DNA of 36,721 bases from Planctomycetota bacterium (GCA_020851075.1 JADZDL010000005.1:1-36721); one strand, 5' to 3'; counted from the stretch's first letter, positions 7,025 through 15,122 are shown. The notes: generated by a model from the sequence alone, not told the origin. Made by a program: numbers and translations.

Positions 7025-8386
7025 ATGTCTCAGGAGTCACTGTTCGGCTTCCTGACCAGCACGCGTCTACCCCTCGTCTCGAGCCTGGCGGCGGTGATCC
7101 GCTGGGTCTCGCTCGGGTTGGCGGCGGCCGCGCTCCTGCATGCGGGCTTCTGTCTGGTCGCCTGGGAAGAAGCCTGGTGGTCGGCGGAAGTGCCGTGGTC
7201 CGGCGCACTGCCTTCCTTGGCGGCCGCTCCAGTGTTCTTGCTCGCGTGGTGGTACTGGCGCAACAACCGCTTGCAGCGCGCTGCAACGGTGTTGTTCCTC
7301 GCCTTGTTCACGCTGTCGATCCTCGCCGAATGGCCGCGCGGCGCGTTCAGTCCGGCGTGGTATCTGCATCCGTTCCTCGCGCTGCTGTCGACGATCAGTC
7401 TCGGCGTCATTCCAGGCCTGTCGCTCACGCTCATTTCGGTGGTCGCGATGCTGTTGGGTGGCATGCGGACGGAAGTCGATCCGCTGGCGCCGATGGCAGC
7501 CGATCGCTGGCTGCACATCACGAGCCTTGCCAGTGTGACGCTGGCGTCGGCGTTGGCCGGGGCCATCGTCAATCGACTGCTGTTCATGGCCCTGCTGACA
7601 GCGGAGTCGCAGCGGCGGAAGAACTTCGAATCGAGTCGCGCCCTCCGGCATCGCGAGAAGCTGCTGCGCCACGCGCTGCGCGTCGAAACGGTCGGTGACC
7701 TCGCGGGCATGGTCTGCCACCAACTGCGCAACACGTTTCAGGTGCTGCATGGCCATGTCACGCTCGCCGAACTGGCCGACGATGCCGAACGAGTGCGCCG
7801 GCTTGGTTTGATCGAGGAGACCCTCGATGAAACGCGGCCGCTGCTGGACCAGTTGATGTTGATGGCGCACCCGGATGAGGGGACGACGTCGCAGTGCGAT
7901 CTTGCCGCCGTGTTGAGCCACTTCCACGAACAGGCTCGCCTGGTGCTGCCGAAGTCGATCGCCGTGGAGTGCTTCGGTACCGAAGAGGCGCAGTTTGCCC
8001 TGCTGAATCCGCGTGCCCTCATGCACGTGCTGTGGAACCTCGTCATCAATGCCCGCCAGGCGATCAAGGGTGAGGGTCGCATCGTGATGCAGTGCGGCGG
8101 CGAGAAGCACCAGGTCTGGATCGAGATCAGCGACTCGGGTTCGGGCATCCCGAAGGAACTCCAGGAGCGGATCTTCGATCCCTACTTCACGACCAAGCCG
8201 CCGGGCCAGGGCACGGGGTTAGGGTTGACGGCGGTCGCACGCTTCGTGCGCAGCAGCAACGGCACGGTCCAGGTCGAAAGTGAGCCCGGCAAAGGCGCGA
8301 CGTTCCGACTGCGGTTCCCGCGCGCGGCCGCGGGAACGGTCGCCACGCCGACTTCGACGCCGGCGCCCGGTCAGCAGTCCGCCTGA
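7025..8386 (+). CDS. Membrane sensor histidine kinase
   Basis: A 453-residue protein from the ATG at 7025; an in-frame TTG at 7007 is an alternative. The first 190 residues contain about six membrane helices (for example VSLGLAAAALLHAGFCLVAW and ALLSTISLGVIPGLSLTLIS) with no large outer sensor domain, so it probably senses within or close to the membrane. The dimerisation domain carries the phospho-acceptor His232 in CHQLRNTFQVLHGH; the usual Pro after HxxRN is Thr. The ATPase domain shows the N-box (NLVINARQAI), G1 (DSGSGIP), the F-box (IFDPYFTTK) and G2 (GQGTGLGL), all intact, so it should be catalytically active. No ordinary response regulator is adjacent. The nearest candidate partner is the degenerate NtrC-like protein two genes upstream, whose Asp64 is retained. 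The C-terminal tail is Pro/Thr-rich and low in complexity. Confidence 0.92.
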   Translation: MSQESLFGFLTSTRLPLVSSLAAVIRWVSLGLAAAALLHAGFCLVAWEEAWWSAEVPWSGALPSLAAAPVFLLAWWYWRNNRLQRAATVLFLALFTLSILAEWPRGAFSPAWYLHPFLALLSTISLGVIPGLSLTLISVVAMLLGGMRTEVDPLAPMAADRWLHITSLASVTLASALAGAIVNRLLFMALLTAESQRRKNFESSRALRHREKLLRHALRVETVGDLAGMVCHQLRNTFQVLHGHVTLAELADDAERVRRLGLIEETLDETRPLLDQLMLMAHPDEGTTSQCDLAAVLSHFHEQARLVLPKSIAVECFGTEEAQFALLNPRALMHVLWNLVINARQAIKGEGRIVMQCGGEKHQVWIEISDSGSGIPKELQERIFDPYFTTKPPGQGTGLGLTAVARFVRSSNGTVQVESEPGKGATFRLRFPRAAAGTVATPTSTPAPGQQSA

Positions 8387-8423
8387 GCGACAGCACGAAG
8401 GCCCACTCGGGGAAGGACTCCGG

Positions 8424-8753
8424 CTACAGCGTGATCGCGCGGCCGAGTCGGCGGGTCAGGATCTCACCCAAGACCGCAAACAGGTCGCCGCGTCCCTTGG
8501 TATCCAGCCAGGCGGCTGCTGCTTCGTCGTAGCTGAAGTGCCAGGCGGAAGCGCCCTCGGCGAGCCAGATCTGGTGGGCCGCACCTTGCCGGTTCAGGAT
8601 GCAGTTGCGTCGGTCCGCAAAGGTCATCCGGATTACGCCGCCCGCGAAGTCTGCCTCGAGTTCGTCGGGATCGAACTCATCCAGCGCCGCCTGAATACGG
8701 TGCAGGCACTGTTCGGCGCGCTGGGCGAAGTCGTGGTCCTTTGGGTCTGCCAT
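8424..8753 (-). CDS. cyaY: Frataxin / CyaY-like iron-binding protein
   Basis: A 109-residue protein, the usual length of bacterial CyaY. The N-terminal helix is acidic (FAQRAEQCLHRIQAALDEFD, with DPDELEADF following), as in the iron-binding ridge of frataxin. The sheet carries the family signatures GVIRMTF, CILNRQGAAHQIWLA and AWHFSYDE, followed by W-L-D and a C-terminal helix (LFAVLGEILTRRLG). Frataxins bind iron and modulate the cysteine desulfurase step of Fe-S cluster assembly. No isc or suf gene is nearby. A CysK-like enzyme lies 1.4 kb away on the same strand, which may be coincidence. It is transcribed separately from moxR because a strong terminator (8846-8889) lies between them. Confidence 0.88.
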   Translation of the reverse strand: MADPKDHDFAQRAEQCLHRIQAALDEFDPDELEADFAGGVIRMTFADRRNCILNRQGAAHQIWLAEGASAWHFSYDEAAAAWLDTKGRGDLFAVLGEILTRRLGRAITL

Positions 8754-8845
8754 GCTTGCGCGCGATGATGGGCCCGCGAGGTCCCGTCACCAAGGCTCGA
8801 TTTGCCGGCTGAGGAGCCCGAACAAATTTGCGTGAGGGGGTTGCC

Positions 8846-8889
8846 AAAAAAAGCGTGGCCGGCGATCCTCTCCCAGGACCGCCGGCCAC
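8846..8889 (-). terminator. Strong intrinsic terminator (minus strand)
   Basis: The arms GTGGCCGGCG (8855-8864) and CGCCGGCCAC (8880-8889) form a perfect 10-bp stem. An inner TCCT/AGGA stem follows across one A-C mismatch, closing on a 5-nt loop. On the minus strand it is followed after GC by seven T residues (8852-8846). It ends transcription arriving from the structured region and moxR and isolates cyaY. Confidence 0.9.
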
Positions 8890-9163
8890 AACTGGGGTCC
8901 CGGCCGCGCTTAGTGCCCTCTCGAATCAGCTCCGGATCCACCGCTCTTGCGAAGTTGCGGATCCGGAACCGCGCGGCCGGGACCACTCGTCCCATGCAGG
9001 TGTAGTAGACGCAGGAGCGGCCCAAACTTTCCAAGGAGCACCACTTTTTTGTGGTGAGGCCCTCTTTGTGACCTTTCTGGGTCACCTTCGGGGTCTTCTA
9101 GGGTCGACCGAAATGCACGTGGCGTGCGCAATCGGCGGAAAACCAAGAAGTTTCCGAGGGCCT
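8846..9163 (-). ncRNA. Candidate structured non-coding RNA or long structured 3' UTR
   Basis: No convincing gene fills the 8754-9171 gap between moxR and cyaY, but its minus strand is unusually rich in perfect complementarities. In order along the RNA: AGGGCCTC-type arms 9163-9156 with 9064-9057 (8 bp); the nested hairpin GGTGAC-type 9085-9080 with 9073-9068 (6 bp, loop 6); CACCAC hairpin 9056-9051 with 9044-9039 (6 bp, A6 loop); a long stem 8984-8971 with 8909-8896 (14 bp, GGTCCCGGCCGCGC-type); inside it 8967-8959 with 8939-8931 (9 bp); and finally the terminator hairpin and U7. I compared it by eye with the landmark sequences of tmRNA, SRP RNA and RNase P RNA and did not find them; 6S RNA cannot be excluded. 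It could be an independent sRNA or the 3' end of the moxR transcript. Confidence 0.45.
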
Positions 9164-9171
9164 GAAAGAAG

Positions 9172-10167
9172 CTACTTGCTGCGACGTTCGGCGCGCTCCA
9201 GCCAACTTTGCGTCAAATCGCGGACCTGGATTCGTTCGGCGTCGGCTTCGAAGCCAAGCAACACGCGATGCTGCAACGCGGGCAACACGCAGGCTTCGAG
9301 GTCGGCTTTCACGACGGCTGGTCGGCCGGCGAGCAGCGCGCGTGCTTTGGCGCCAAGCACGATCGCCTGGCCGGCTCGCGCGCTGGCGCCGTAGCGCACG
9401 AAACGACGCGTGCGGTCGTCAACCTGTTCCGCCTCTGGGTGAGTCGCGAGCAGCAGTTCGGCGACGAAGCGCAGCAGATGGCTGCCGCAGAGCACGCCGC
9501 GCACGATCTGCTGGAGCTCGCGCAATTCGGCGGCTTGTAGATGCACGCTGACGGGCGTCGGTTCGTTGGCCGTGGTGGCGGCGAGGATCCGCGTCATCGC
9601 CTCGACGTTGGGCGTGCACACATCGAGCCGGAACAGGAAGCGATCGAGCTGGGCCTCGGGCAGCGGGAACGTGCCTTCGAGCTCGATCGGGTTCTGGGTG
9701 GCGACGACGTGGAACGGATCCGGCAGGGCGTGCGTGGTGCCAGCCACGGTAACCGAGTGTTCCTGCATCGCTTCGAGCAGGGCGGACTGGGTCTTTGGGG
9801 TCGCGCGATTGATCTCGTCGGCGAGCACGAGGCCGGCAAACAGGGGGCCGCGCTGAAACCGGAACGTGCGCCGACCACCTTCCTCGTCGACGATCTGGGT
9901 GCCCGTGACGTCGCTCGGCATGAGGTCCGGCGTGAACTGCACGCGCGAACATTCGAGGCCGAGTCCGCGCCCCAACGAGCGCACCAGCAAGGTCTTGCCG
10001 AGGCCCGGCAGGCCTTCGAGCAACACGTGGCCGCCGGCGAGAATGGCGACGAGAAGGTCGTCGACGAGCGCTTCCTGGCCGATCACCTGGGTGGTGAGCT
10101 GCTGCCGGAGGCTGCGGACCTTGGCGAGCAACTCCGTAGCGCGGGCTTCGATCGAGGATGGTGCCAT
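9172..10167 (-). CDS. MoxR-family AAA+ ATPase
   Basis: A 331-residue cytoplasmic AAA+ chaperone-like ATPase. It has Walker A GLPGLGKT, Walker B LVLADEIN, the MoxR-typical TPDLMPSDVTG segment, sensor 1 in VVATQNPIELEGTFPLPEAQ, and the arginine region LDRFLFRL. A C-terminal lid contains FVRYGASARAGQAIVLGAKA, also typical of the family. MoxR proteins usually help to activate or insert metal cofactors into partner proteins, and are normally followed by DUF58 and von Willebrand factor A genes; here none follow, so the partner is unknown. The start overlaps the stop of the CysK-like gene (TGATG), so the two are translationally coupled and probably act in one pathway. About 320 nt of structured sequence follow its stop before a terminator. 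Confidence 0.95.
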   Translation of the reverse strand: MAPSSIEARATELLAKVRSLRQQLTTQVIGQEALVDDLLVAILAGGHVLLEGLPGLGKTLLVRSLGRGLGLECSRVQFTPDLMPSDVTGTQIVDEEGGRRTFRFQRGPLFAGLVLADEINRATPKTQSALLEAMQEHSVTVAGTTHALPDPFHVVATQNPIELEGTFPLPEAQLDRFLFRLDVCTPNVEAMTRILAATTANEPTPVSVHLQAAELRELQQIVRGVLCGSHLLRFVAELLLATHPEAEQVDDRTRRFVRYGASARAGQAIVLGAKARALLAGRPAVVKADLEACVLPALQHRVLLGFEADAERIQVRDLTQSWLERAERRSK

Positions 10168-11090
10168 CAGAGTTCCTGCCGCAGGGTCTTGTGGTCGAGG
10201 TAGCGTTCGGCGCAGTCCGGAAACACCGCCACGATGAGCTTGCCGGCGTTGGCGGGGCGTCGGGCCAAGGTAGCGGCCGCGTGCATGACGGCTCCACTCG
10301 CCGGGCCGAGCAGGAGCGATTCTTCGCGCGCCAGCGCCCGGGCTCCGACCACCGCATCACGATCTTCCACGGTGACGACCTCCGCCAGTTCGCCGGGCGT
10401 GAGGATCTCAGGGATGAAGCCGGCGCCAAGTCCGGGAATGTCGTGTGGACCCGCGGGGCCACCGCTCAGCACGGCACTGCCAGCCGGCTCCACGCCGACC
10501 ACTGGCACACCGTGTTCGGCGAAGAACGCGGCGCAACCTGCCGCCGTGCCACCAGTGCCGACCGGCGTCACCACGAGGCCGACGGCGCCGTCAGTGTCCT
10601 CCCAGATCTCGCGCGCGGTTGTCTCGGCATGCACGCGCGCATTGGCGCGGTTCGTGAACGCCTGCAGGCAGACGGCCTGCGGGGTTTGTCTGGCGATCTG
10701 TTCGGCTCGCAACATGGCGCCGCGCATGCCTTCCTGGGCGGGAGTCATCGACACTTCGACGCCGAGGGCGCGCAGCAAGCAGTGACGGGCTTCCGGCAGC
10801 CATTCGGGCATGGTCAGCACGACGCGATACCCGCGCCGGCGGCCAACCATCGCGATGGCGAGCCCGAGGTCACCGCTGCTGCACTCGACGATGGTTCCAC
10901 CCGGCGCGAGCTGGCCGGTGCGTTCGGCCTCTTGGATCATGGCGAGAGCGGCGCGATCCTTGTTGCTGCCCGAAGGGTTCCACGCGTCGAGCTTGGCGAT
11001 GATGCGTGTGCCCTGGGGGGACAGCCGCGACAACTCCACGAGCGGGGTGTGCCCGATGAGCCAGGTGACGTCGGCCGCGATTCGTGCCAT
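10167..11090 (-). CDS. Cysteine synthase-like PLP enzyme with an altered substrate loop
   Basis: A 307-residue fold-type II PLP enzyme of the cysteine synthase / cystathionine beta-synthase family. Lys44 in NPSGSNKDRAALAMI is the Schiff-base lysine. The phosphate-binding loop GTGGTAAG and the GLGAGFIPEIL segment are conserved, as is the Gln in CLQAFTN. The substrate-binding loop normally reads TSGNTG; here it reads SSGDLG (71-76), so the Asn that touches PLP is Asp74 and the Thr is Leu75. The enzyme may therefore use a different beta-substituted or unsubstituted amino acid, or work poorly as a cysteine synthase. The ATG at 11090 is preferred over upstream extensions because the family begins near it (WLIGHTPLVEL). 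A TACGCT element ends 7 nt before it. It is coupled to moxR. Confidence 0.88.
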   Translation of the reverse strand: MARIAADVTWLIGHTPLVELSRLSPQGTRIIAKLDAWNPSGSNKDRAALAMIQEAERTGQLAPGGTIVECSSGDLGLAIAMVGRRRGYRVVLTMPEWLPEARHCLLRALGVEVSMTPAQEGMRGAMLRAEQIARQTPQAVCLQAFTNRANARVHAETTAREIWEDTDGAVGLVVTPVGTGGTAAGCAAFFAEHGVPVVGVEPAGSAVLSGGPAGPHDIPGLGAGFIPEILTPGELAEVVTVEDRDAVVGARALAREESLLLGPASGAVMHAAATLARRPANAGKLIVAVFPDCAERYLDHKTLRQEL

Positions 11091-11140
11091 GGAACGTAGC
11101 GTAGCTTTGCGCTGCGGGCAGACCAGACGATGATGTGGCC

Positions 11141-12316
11141 ATGCTGCACTTGCCCAGGGTTTCCGTGATTCTTGGTCTGGCCATCGCTGCGGGCTGTGCG
11201 GGCGTCTCGCCCAGGCCAGAAGCCGCGACGGCGGCAACCTTGCCGCAGGTGGAGCTCTCCGCAGCGCAATCCAAGCGTTTGAGCGAACTCGTCGACACCT
11301 GCGTCCAGACGGTCGTGATGCGTCGTTACGACGAGGCAGAACGAGCGGCGCACTCGGCAATCGCGATCGAGCCTCGGTGCGCACGCGCCCGGGCGGTGCT
11401 GGGCATGGTCATGCTGCAGCGCGCGCGGCTCCAGGATCCCGCGGACCTCATGCTCGCGAACGGCGGGGAAGCCGAGACCCGGCTTGCCGAGCAGCTGGCG
11501 CCCGAGGACCCGTTCGTCGGTTGGATGCGCGCCGTGTTCCTGGCCGAGTCGGGCCACATCAGTGCGGCGGCGGCAGCGGCGGACGAGGCGTTGGCCCGCA
11601 CCACGAAGGCAACGCCGGAAGCGCGTGCGGCGTTGCTCGGGGTGGCCGGCACGTATCGCTACGAGCTTGGTGAAGAGCGGGCGGCTCGCCCCCTGCTGCA
11701 GGAATACCTGTCGATCCGGCCAGAAGATGCCGCTGCGAACTTCCGGCTCGGTAGCTGCCTGCTGCGCATTGCCGCGGTGCCGATGGGGCCGAAGGAGAAG
11801 GCGGACCTCATCGCGCAGAACAGCGCGGATGACGCGGCGCGGGCGTTTGCGCGCAGTTTCGAGCTGGCGCCTGGGGACGAAGATGCGGCGTTGGCGGTGG
11901 GCACGGCCTGGCTGCGCGCCGCCGAACTTGCGGAGGCGCGTCGGGATACCGCGACACGCGATCAGCGGCTCGAAGCGGCGAACAAACAGTTCGAGCAGGT
12001 CGCCACCCTGTTTCCGAACAGCGCCGAGGTGATGTTCCGGCTCGGCCTCACTGCCGAGCGGCGCGGCGATCGAGCGGCGGCCGAGGCGGCGTATGGCAAG
12101 GCCCTCGAGCGCGAGGCGCAGCACCTGGGGGCGCTGCTCAACTTCGCGGCACTGCTCGAAGATGGCAGGAGGCAAGATGGGGCGCCAGCCGAGGATCCGC
12201 GAACGCCGCAGCGCGTTCGCGAGCTGTTGCAGCGTGCTCTCGAAGCGGATGCCAGGCGTCCGGGCCTTACAGACTCCGAGCGCACGCGCATCGTCAAACG
12301 GCTGAAGGGCGCGTAG
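11141..12316 (+). CDS. TPR-repeat lipoprotein
   Basis: A protein of about 391 residues with a lipoprotein signal: basic start, hydrophobic VSVILGLAIA and lipobox AAGC, so it should be lipid-anchored on the outside of the inner membrane or in the outer membrane. The rest is alpha-helical, built of tetratricopeptide-type repeats (for example YDEAERAAHSAIAIEPRCAR, GDRAAAEAAYGKALEREAQH and ANKQFEQVATLFPNSAEVMF). TPR proteins act as scaffolds for protein complexes; the partner is unknown. A GTG at 11135 is an alternative start. It is divergent from the CysK-like gene with only about 50 nt between starts and convergent with fabI, 31 nt away. Confidence 0.85.
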   Translation: MLHLPRVSVILGLAIAAGCAGVSPRPEAATAATLPQVELSAAQSKRLSELVDTCVQTVVMRRYDEAERAAHSAIAIEPRCARARAVLGMVMLQRARLQDPADLMLANGGEAETRLAEQLAPEDPFVGWMRAVFLAESGHISAAAAAADEALARTTKATPEARAALLGVAGTYRYELGEERAARPLLQEYLSIRPEDAAANFRLGSCLLRIAAVPMGPKEKADLIAQNSADDAARAFARSFELAPGDEDAALAVGTAWLRAAELAEARRDTATRDQRLEAANKQFEQVATLFPNSAEVMFRLGLTAERRGDRAAAEAAYGKALEREAQHLGALLNFAALLEDGRRQDGAPAEDPRTPQRVRELLQRALEADARRPGLTDSERTRIVKRLKGA

Positions 12317-12331
12317 GCGCTCCCGTCCGGG

Positions 12332-12358
12332 TCCTAGGCACCCCTTCCTAGGCACCCA
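12332..12358. repeat. 14-bp-period tandem duplication across the fabI stop
   Basis: TCCTAGGCACCC occurs at 12332-12343 and again at 12346-12357. The second copy contains the complement of the fabI TAG stop (12348-12350). The convergent TPR gene ends 15 nt to the left. Confidence 0.85.
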
Positions 12359-13121
12359 TGATGCTGTAGCCGGCGTCGACGTAGATCGTCTGGCCGGTGA
12401 TGCCGTGCGCGAGGCTCGACAGCAGGAACGCGGCCGTGTTGCCGACGTCCATCTGGTCGACATTGCGACGCAGCGGCGACTTCTGGGCCATCGTGTCGAG
12501 CAGCGAGCCGAAGTCCGACCCGCCCATCGCCGACACGGTCTTGATCGGGCCCGCCGAGATCGCGTTCACGCGCACGCCCTTGGGGCCGAGGTCGCTCGCG
12601 AGGTAGCGCGTGTTTGCTTCGAGCGCGGCCTTGGCGACGCCCATCACGTTGTAGTTCGGCACGACCTTCTCCGCCCCGTAGTAGCTGAGGCAGACGACGC
12701 TGCTGTCATGCCCGGCCATGAGCGGGAGCGCGCCCTTGCACAAGGCGATCAGCGACCACGCGCTCACCTGTTGGGCCAGCGCGTAACCATCCCACGAAGT
12801 GTCGGCGAAGTTGCCGCCGAGCTCTTCGCGCTTGGCGAATGCGATCGAGTGCACGAGGCCATCAAGCTGCGTGAACTCCTTGCCGAGGGCGGCAAAGAAG
12901 CGATCGACGTCGCCGGGCACCGTGACGTCGCACGGGGCCAGGAAGGTGTTTCCGGGCAGGTCGGCGGCGAGCTTGCGCACCGATTCTTCCATGCGGTCGT
13001 TCTGGTAGTTCAGCGCGAGGCGGGCGCCTTCGCGGTGCAGAGCTTGTGCGATGCCCCAGGCGATGGAGCGTTTGTTGGCGATCCCGAAGATCACCACGTT
13101 CTTACCGGTCATCAATCCCAT
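12348..13121 (-). CDS. fabI: Enoyl-[acyl-carrier-protein] reductase (NADH)
   Basis: A 257-residue short-chain dehydrogenase that reduces the enoyl-ACP double bond in the last step of each fatty-acid elongation cycle. The N-terminus GKNVVIFGIANKRSIAWGIA is the FabI cofactor-binding signature, with SIAFAKREELGG after the central Rossmann strands. The catalytic set is present in SYYGAEKVVPNYNVMGVAKA: Tyr157 and Lys164 (E. coli Tyr156/Lys163), with Tyr147 at the position of E. coli Tyr146. The C-terminus GITGQTIYVDAGYSIMG is typical. The length is normal. An AGGA Shine-Dalgarno (GAGGAACG) lies 7 nt before the ATG. It follows mutY by 66 nt on the same strand; a TATGGT element in that gap suggests its own promoter. 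Confidence 0.97.
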   Translation of the reverse strand: MGLMTGKNVVIFGIANKRSIAWGIAQALHREGARLALNYQNDRMEESVRKLAADLPGNTFLAPCDVTVPGDVDRFFAALGKEFTQLDGLVHSIAFAKREELGGNFADTSWDGYALAQQVSAWSLIALCKGALPLMAGHDSSVVCLSYYGAEKVVPNYNVMGVAKAALEANTRYLASDLGPKGVRVNAISAGPIKTVSAMGGSDFGSLLDTMAQKSPLRRNVDQMDVGNTAAFLLSSLAHGITGQTIYVDAGYSIMGA

Positions 13122-13163
13122 CGTCGTTCCTCGATCGTGCGCAGGTCGTTTTAGAAGGGGCCA

Positions 13164-13169
13164 ACCATA
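13164..13169 (-). promoter_or_regulatory. Candidate -10 element upstream of fabI
   Basis: TATGGT on the minus strand, 42 nt before the fabI ATG and preceded by CGCGC, as in two other gene starts of this window. No clear -35 is visible; a poor GTGAC-like stretch lies 16-17 nt upstream, over the mutY stop. Confidence 0.3.
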
Positions 13170-13187
13170 GCGCGCGGTCTCCGAACG

Positions 13188-14282
13188 TCACGCACGCAGG
13201 TCGCCGGAAGTGCCGAGAGCTGCGCGAAACACCTTGCGCGAGGGCGTGGTCCACGGTGTCTGGTCGTCGAGCGGAAACCAGGCGAGCTGGCCGAGGGCTT
13301 GCAGGCTGGCGGAATGGGCGTGGAGGGTGATGCGGTGGTGGGTGATCGCGTGGCGCACGTTGGCGACCGTTCCGCCGACCTGAATGCGCGCGGCGAAGCG
13401 TTGTCGCAGCACCTCGGCGAGTTCGTGCTCGGCGGTGTCCTGCAGGATGCCGGCGCCTGGGAGCTCGATCTGGCCGTGGTTGGGTTCACCCTCGGGAATG
13501 CGGCCGCCAACGGCACCACGTGGCCCGAGGATGAGCGCGACGCGGGCGGTGACCAGGACGGCGGCGCGGGGGGCCTTGCGCTCGGGGAGGACTGCCGTGA
13601 GGCCTTCCCTGCGCGCTCGGCAATCCTCGGCGATCGGGCAACGATCGCAGGCCGGGCTGGTCGGGGTGCAGACCGTGGCGCCGAGTTCCATGACCGCCTG
13701 GTTGAAGTCCCCCGCGCGCTGCGCATCGATCCAGCCCAGCACCACCTTGCGGATCTCGCGCTGCACCGCGCCGTTCTTGGGGTCGCCGCGCAGCGCGCGA
13801 TGGCGGGCGAGAACGCGTTCGACGTTGCCGTCGATGGCCGGCTCGGCGTGGCCGAACGCGATCGAGGCCACGGCGCCGCGCGTGTAGGCGCCGATGCCGG
13901 GCAGTTCGCCGAGCGCCTCGACGCTGCGTGGAATGGCGCCGCCGTGGTCGCTGGCGACCTTGCGGGCGCCGTCGCGCAGCAGGCGGGCGCGGCGGTAGTA
14001 ACCCAACCCGCGCCAGGCCGACAGCAACTCGTCATCGCTCGCGGCAGCGAAGGCGGATGGCGTCGGAAACTGTTGCAGGAACCTGCGATATGGCTCCCGA
14101 ACGGCTTCGACCCGGGTCTGCTGGAGCATCACTTCGCTGACCCAGATCGCCCAGGGGTCGCGGGTCCGCCGCCACGGCAGGTCGCGGCGATTGGCCGCAA
14201 ACCAGGCCAGCAGCCGCGGCGCGAAGTCGGCCGGTTTCTGGCGTCGCGGTTCGGGGTGCCGCTGTTCCTGGCGCTTGGGCAC
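13188..14282 (-). CDS. mutY: A/G-specific adenine DNA glycosylase
   Basis: A 364-residue base-excision repair enzyme that removes adenine mispaired with 8-oxoguanine. The catalytic Glu50 lies in SEVMLQQT, the helix-hairpin-helix in ELPGIGAYTRGAVASIAFG, and Asp151 in IDGNVERVLAR. The [4Fe-4S] cluster ligands are C205, C212, C215 and C221 (C-x6-C-x2-C-x5-C). The C-terminal part resembles the MutT-like domain that recognises 8-oxoguanine (ELPGAGILQDTAEHELAEVL) but is divergent. The GTG start at 14282 lies 6 nt after the stop of the cinA-like gene, so the two are likely cotranscribed. The N-terminal 18 residues are basic and variable; a downstream start is possible. Confidence 0.95.
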   Translation of the reverse strand: MPKRQEQRHPEPRRQKPADFAPRLLAWFAANRRDLPWRRTRDPWAIWVSEVMLQQTRVEAVREPYRRFLQQFPTPSAFAAASDDELLSAWRGLGYYRRARLLRDGARKVASDHGGAIPRSVEALGELPGIGAYTRGAVASIAFGHAEPAIDGNVERVLARHRALRGDPKNGAVQREIRKVVLGWIDAQRAGDFNQAVMELGATVCTPTSPACDRCPIAEDCRARREGLTAVLPERKAPRAAVLVTARVALILGPRGAVGGRIPEGEPNHGQIELPGAGILQDTAEHELAEVLRQRFAARIQVGGTVANVRHAITHHRITLHAHSASLQALGQLAWFPLDDQTPWTTPSRKVFRAALGTSGDLRA

Positions 14283-14288
14283 GCGGAT

Positions 14289-15122
14289 TCAGTCGCCGAG
14301 CAGGCTCGCGTCGGTCGGCCGCGTGTGCAGTTCGATGCCGAGGCGGTCGCGCAGGTCCTGTTCGGACGTGTCGAGCATGTCGTTGAGCTGGACCGCGTCC
14401 TCATGCTCGGCGACGAGCATGATGCGGATCGTGCGGCTGGCTTCGGTGCCCTGCACGCGGGTGCGGATGCTGACCTGCGGGTGCTTCTTGGCGATGTCGG
14501 AGAGGGCGCGCGAGATCGAGGACTCGTCGTGGCCGTGGTAGTCGACGTGGCGTTCGCCGCGCACGGTGTCCGGGCCTTCGGCGCTCATGACGGGCATCAC
14601 GTGCGTCGTGAAGAAGCGCTGCATTTCGGCGGGCACGCCGGGGAGCAAGAACACGGTGGTTGCACCGAGGCGCAACAGGACCGCCGGGGCGGTGCCGACC
14701 GTGTTTTCGTAGCAGACCGAGCCCTTGGGCAATTGCGCCATGCCGCGCCGGCTGTCCGTCAGGTTCGGATCGTCGATCACTTCCTTCGCGTGCAAGCGGC
14801 GGTAGGAGTTGGCGATGAACTCGAGGGCCTTGGCATCCTCTTCGAGCGGCAGGCCGGAGGCCTTGGCGAGGCAACCACGGGAGTTGTCGTCCCAGTTGGG
14901 GCCCATGCCGCCGGTCAGCAGGATGAAGGTAGGTTTCTGTTCGAGGGCCCAGCTGAGGGCGGCCACCATCTCGGATTCCACCCGGTCCACGACCTGGATG
15001 GTGCGGACGCGGTAGCCGATGTCGTCGATGCGGTTCGCGATGAAGGCGGCGTTGCGGTCGACGACCGAGCCCTCGAGAATCTCGCGGGAAACGACCAGGA
15101 TGATGACGCTCTTGTCGAACAA
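14289..15122 (-). CDS. CinA N-terminal / molybdopterin-binding-like protein
   Basis: A 277-residue protein of the COG1058 (CinA N-terminal, MoCF-biosynthesis-like) family. The recognisable parts are the strand IILVVSREILEGSVVDRNAAFI, TGGMGPNWDDNSRGCLAKA (the TGGLGPTxDD motif) and LLPGVPAEMQRFF (the LPGVPxEM motif). The C-terminal deamidase domain of full-length CinA is absent. The family includes ADP-ribose and other nucleotide pyrophosphatases; the substrate here is not known. The TTG start is supported by GGAG at 15129-15132, six nt upstream. The gene heads a minus-strand run with mutY and is divergent from gyrA. Confidence 0.88.
   Translation of the reverse strand: MFDKSVIILVVSREILEGSVVDRNAAFIANRIDDIGYRVRTIQVVDRVESEMVAALSWALEQKPTFILLTGGMGPNWDDNSRGCLAKASGLPLEEDAKALEFIANSYRRLHAKEVIDDPNLTDSRRGMAQLPKGSVCYENTVGTAPAVLLRLGATTVFLLPGVPAEMQRFFTTHVMPVMSAEGPDTVRGERHVDYHGHDESSISRALSDIAKKHPQVSIRTRVQGTEASRTIRIMLVAEHEDAVQLNDMLDTSEQDLRDRLGIELHTRPTDASLLGD

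Noticed and set aside
8931..8967. TCCGGATCC palindromes as restriction or phase-variation sites
   Set aside because: The two copies pair with each other inside a longer stem, so RNA structure is the simpler explanation.
8633..9085. 150-residue minus-strand frame across the structured region and cyaY
   Set aside because: It overlaps cyaY in another frame, crosses the terminator hairpin and has no protein-like features.
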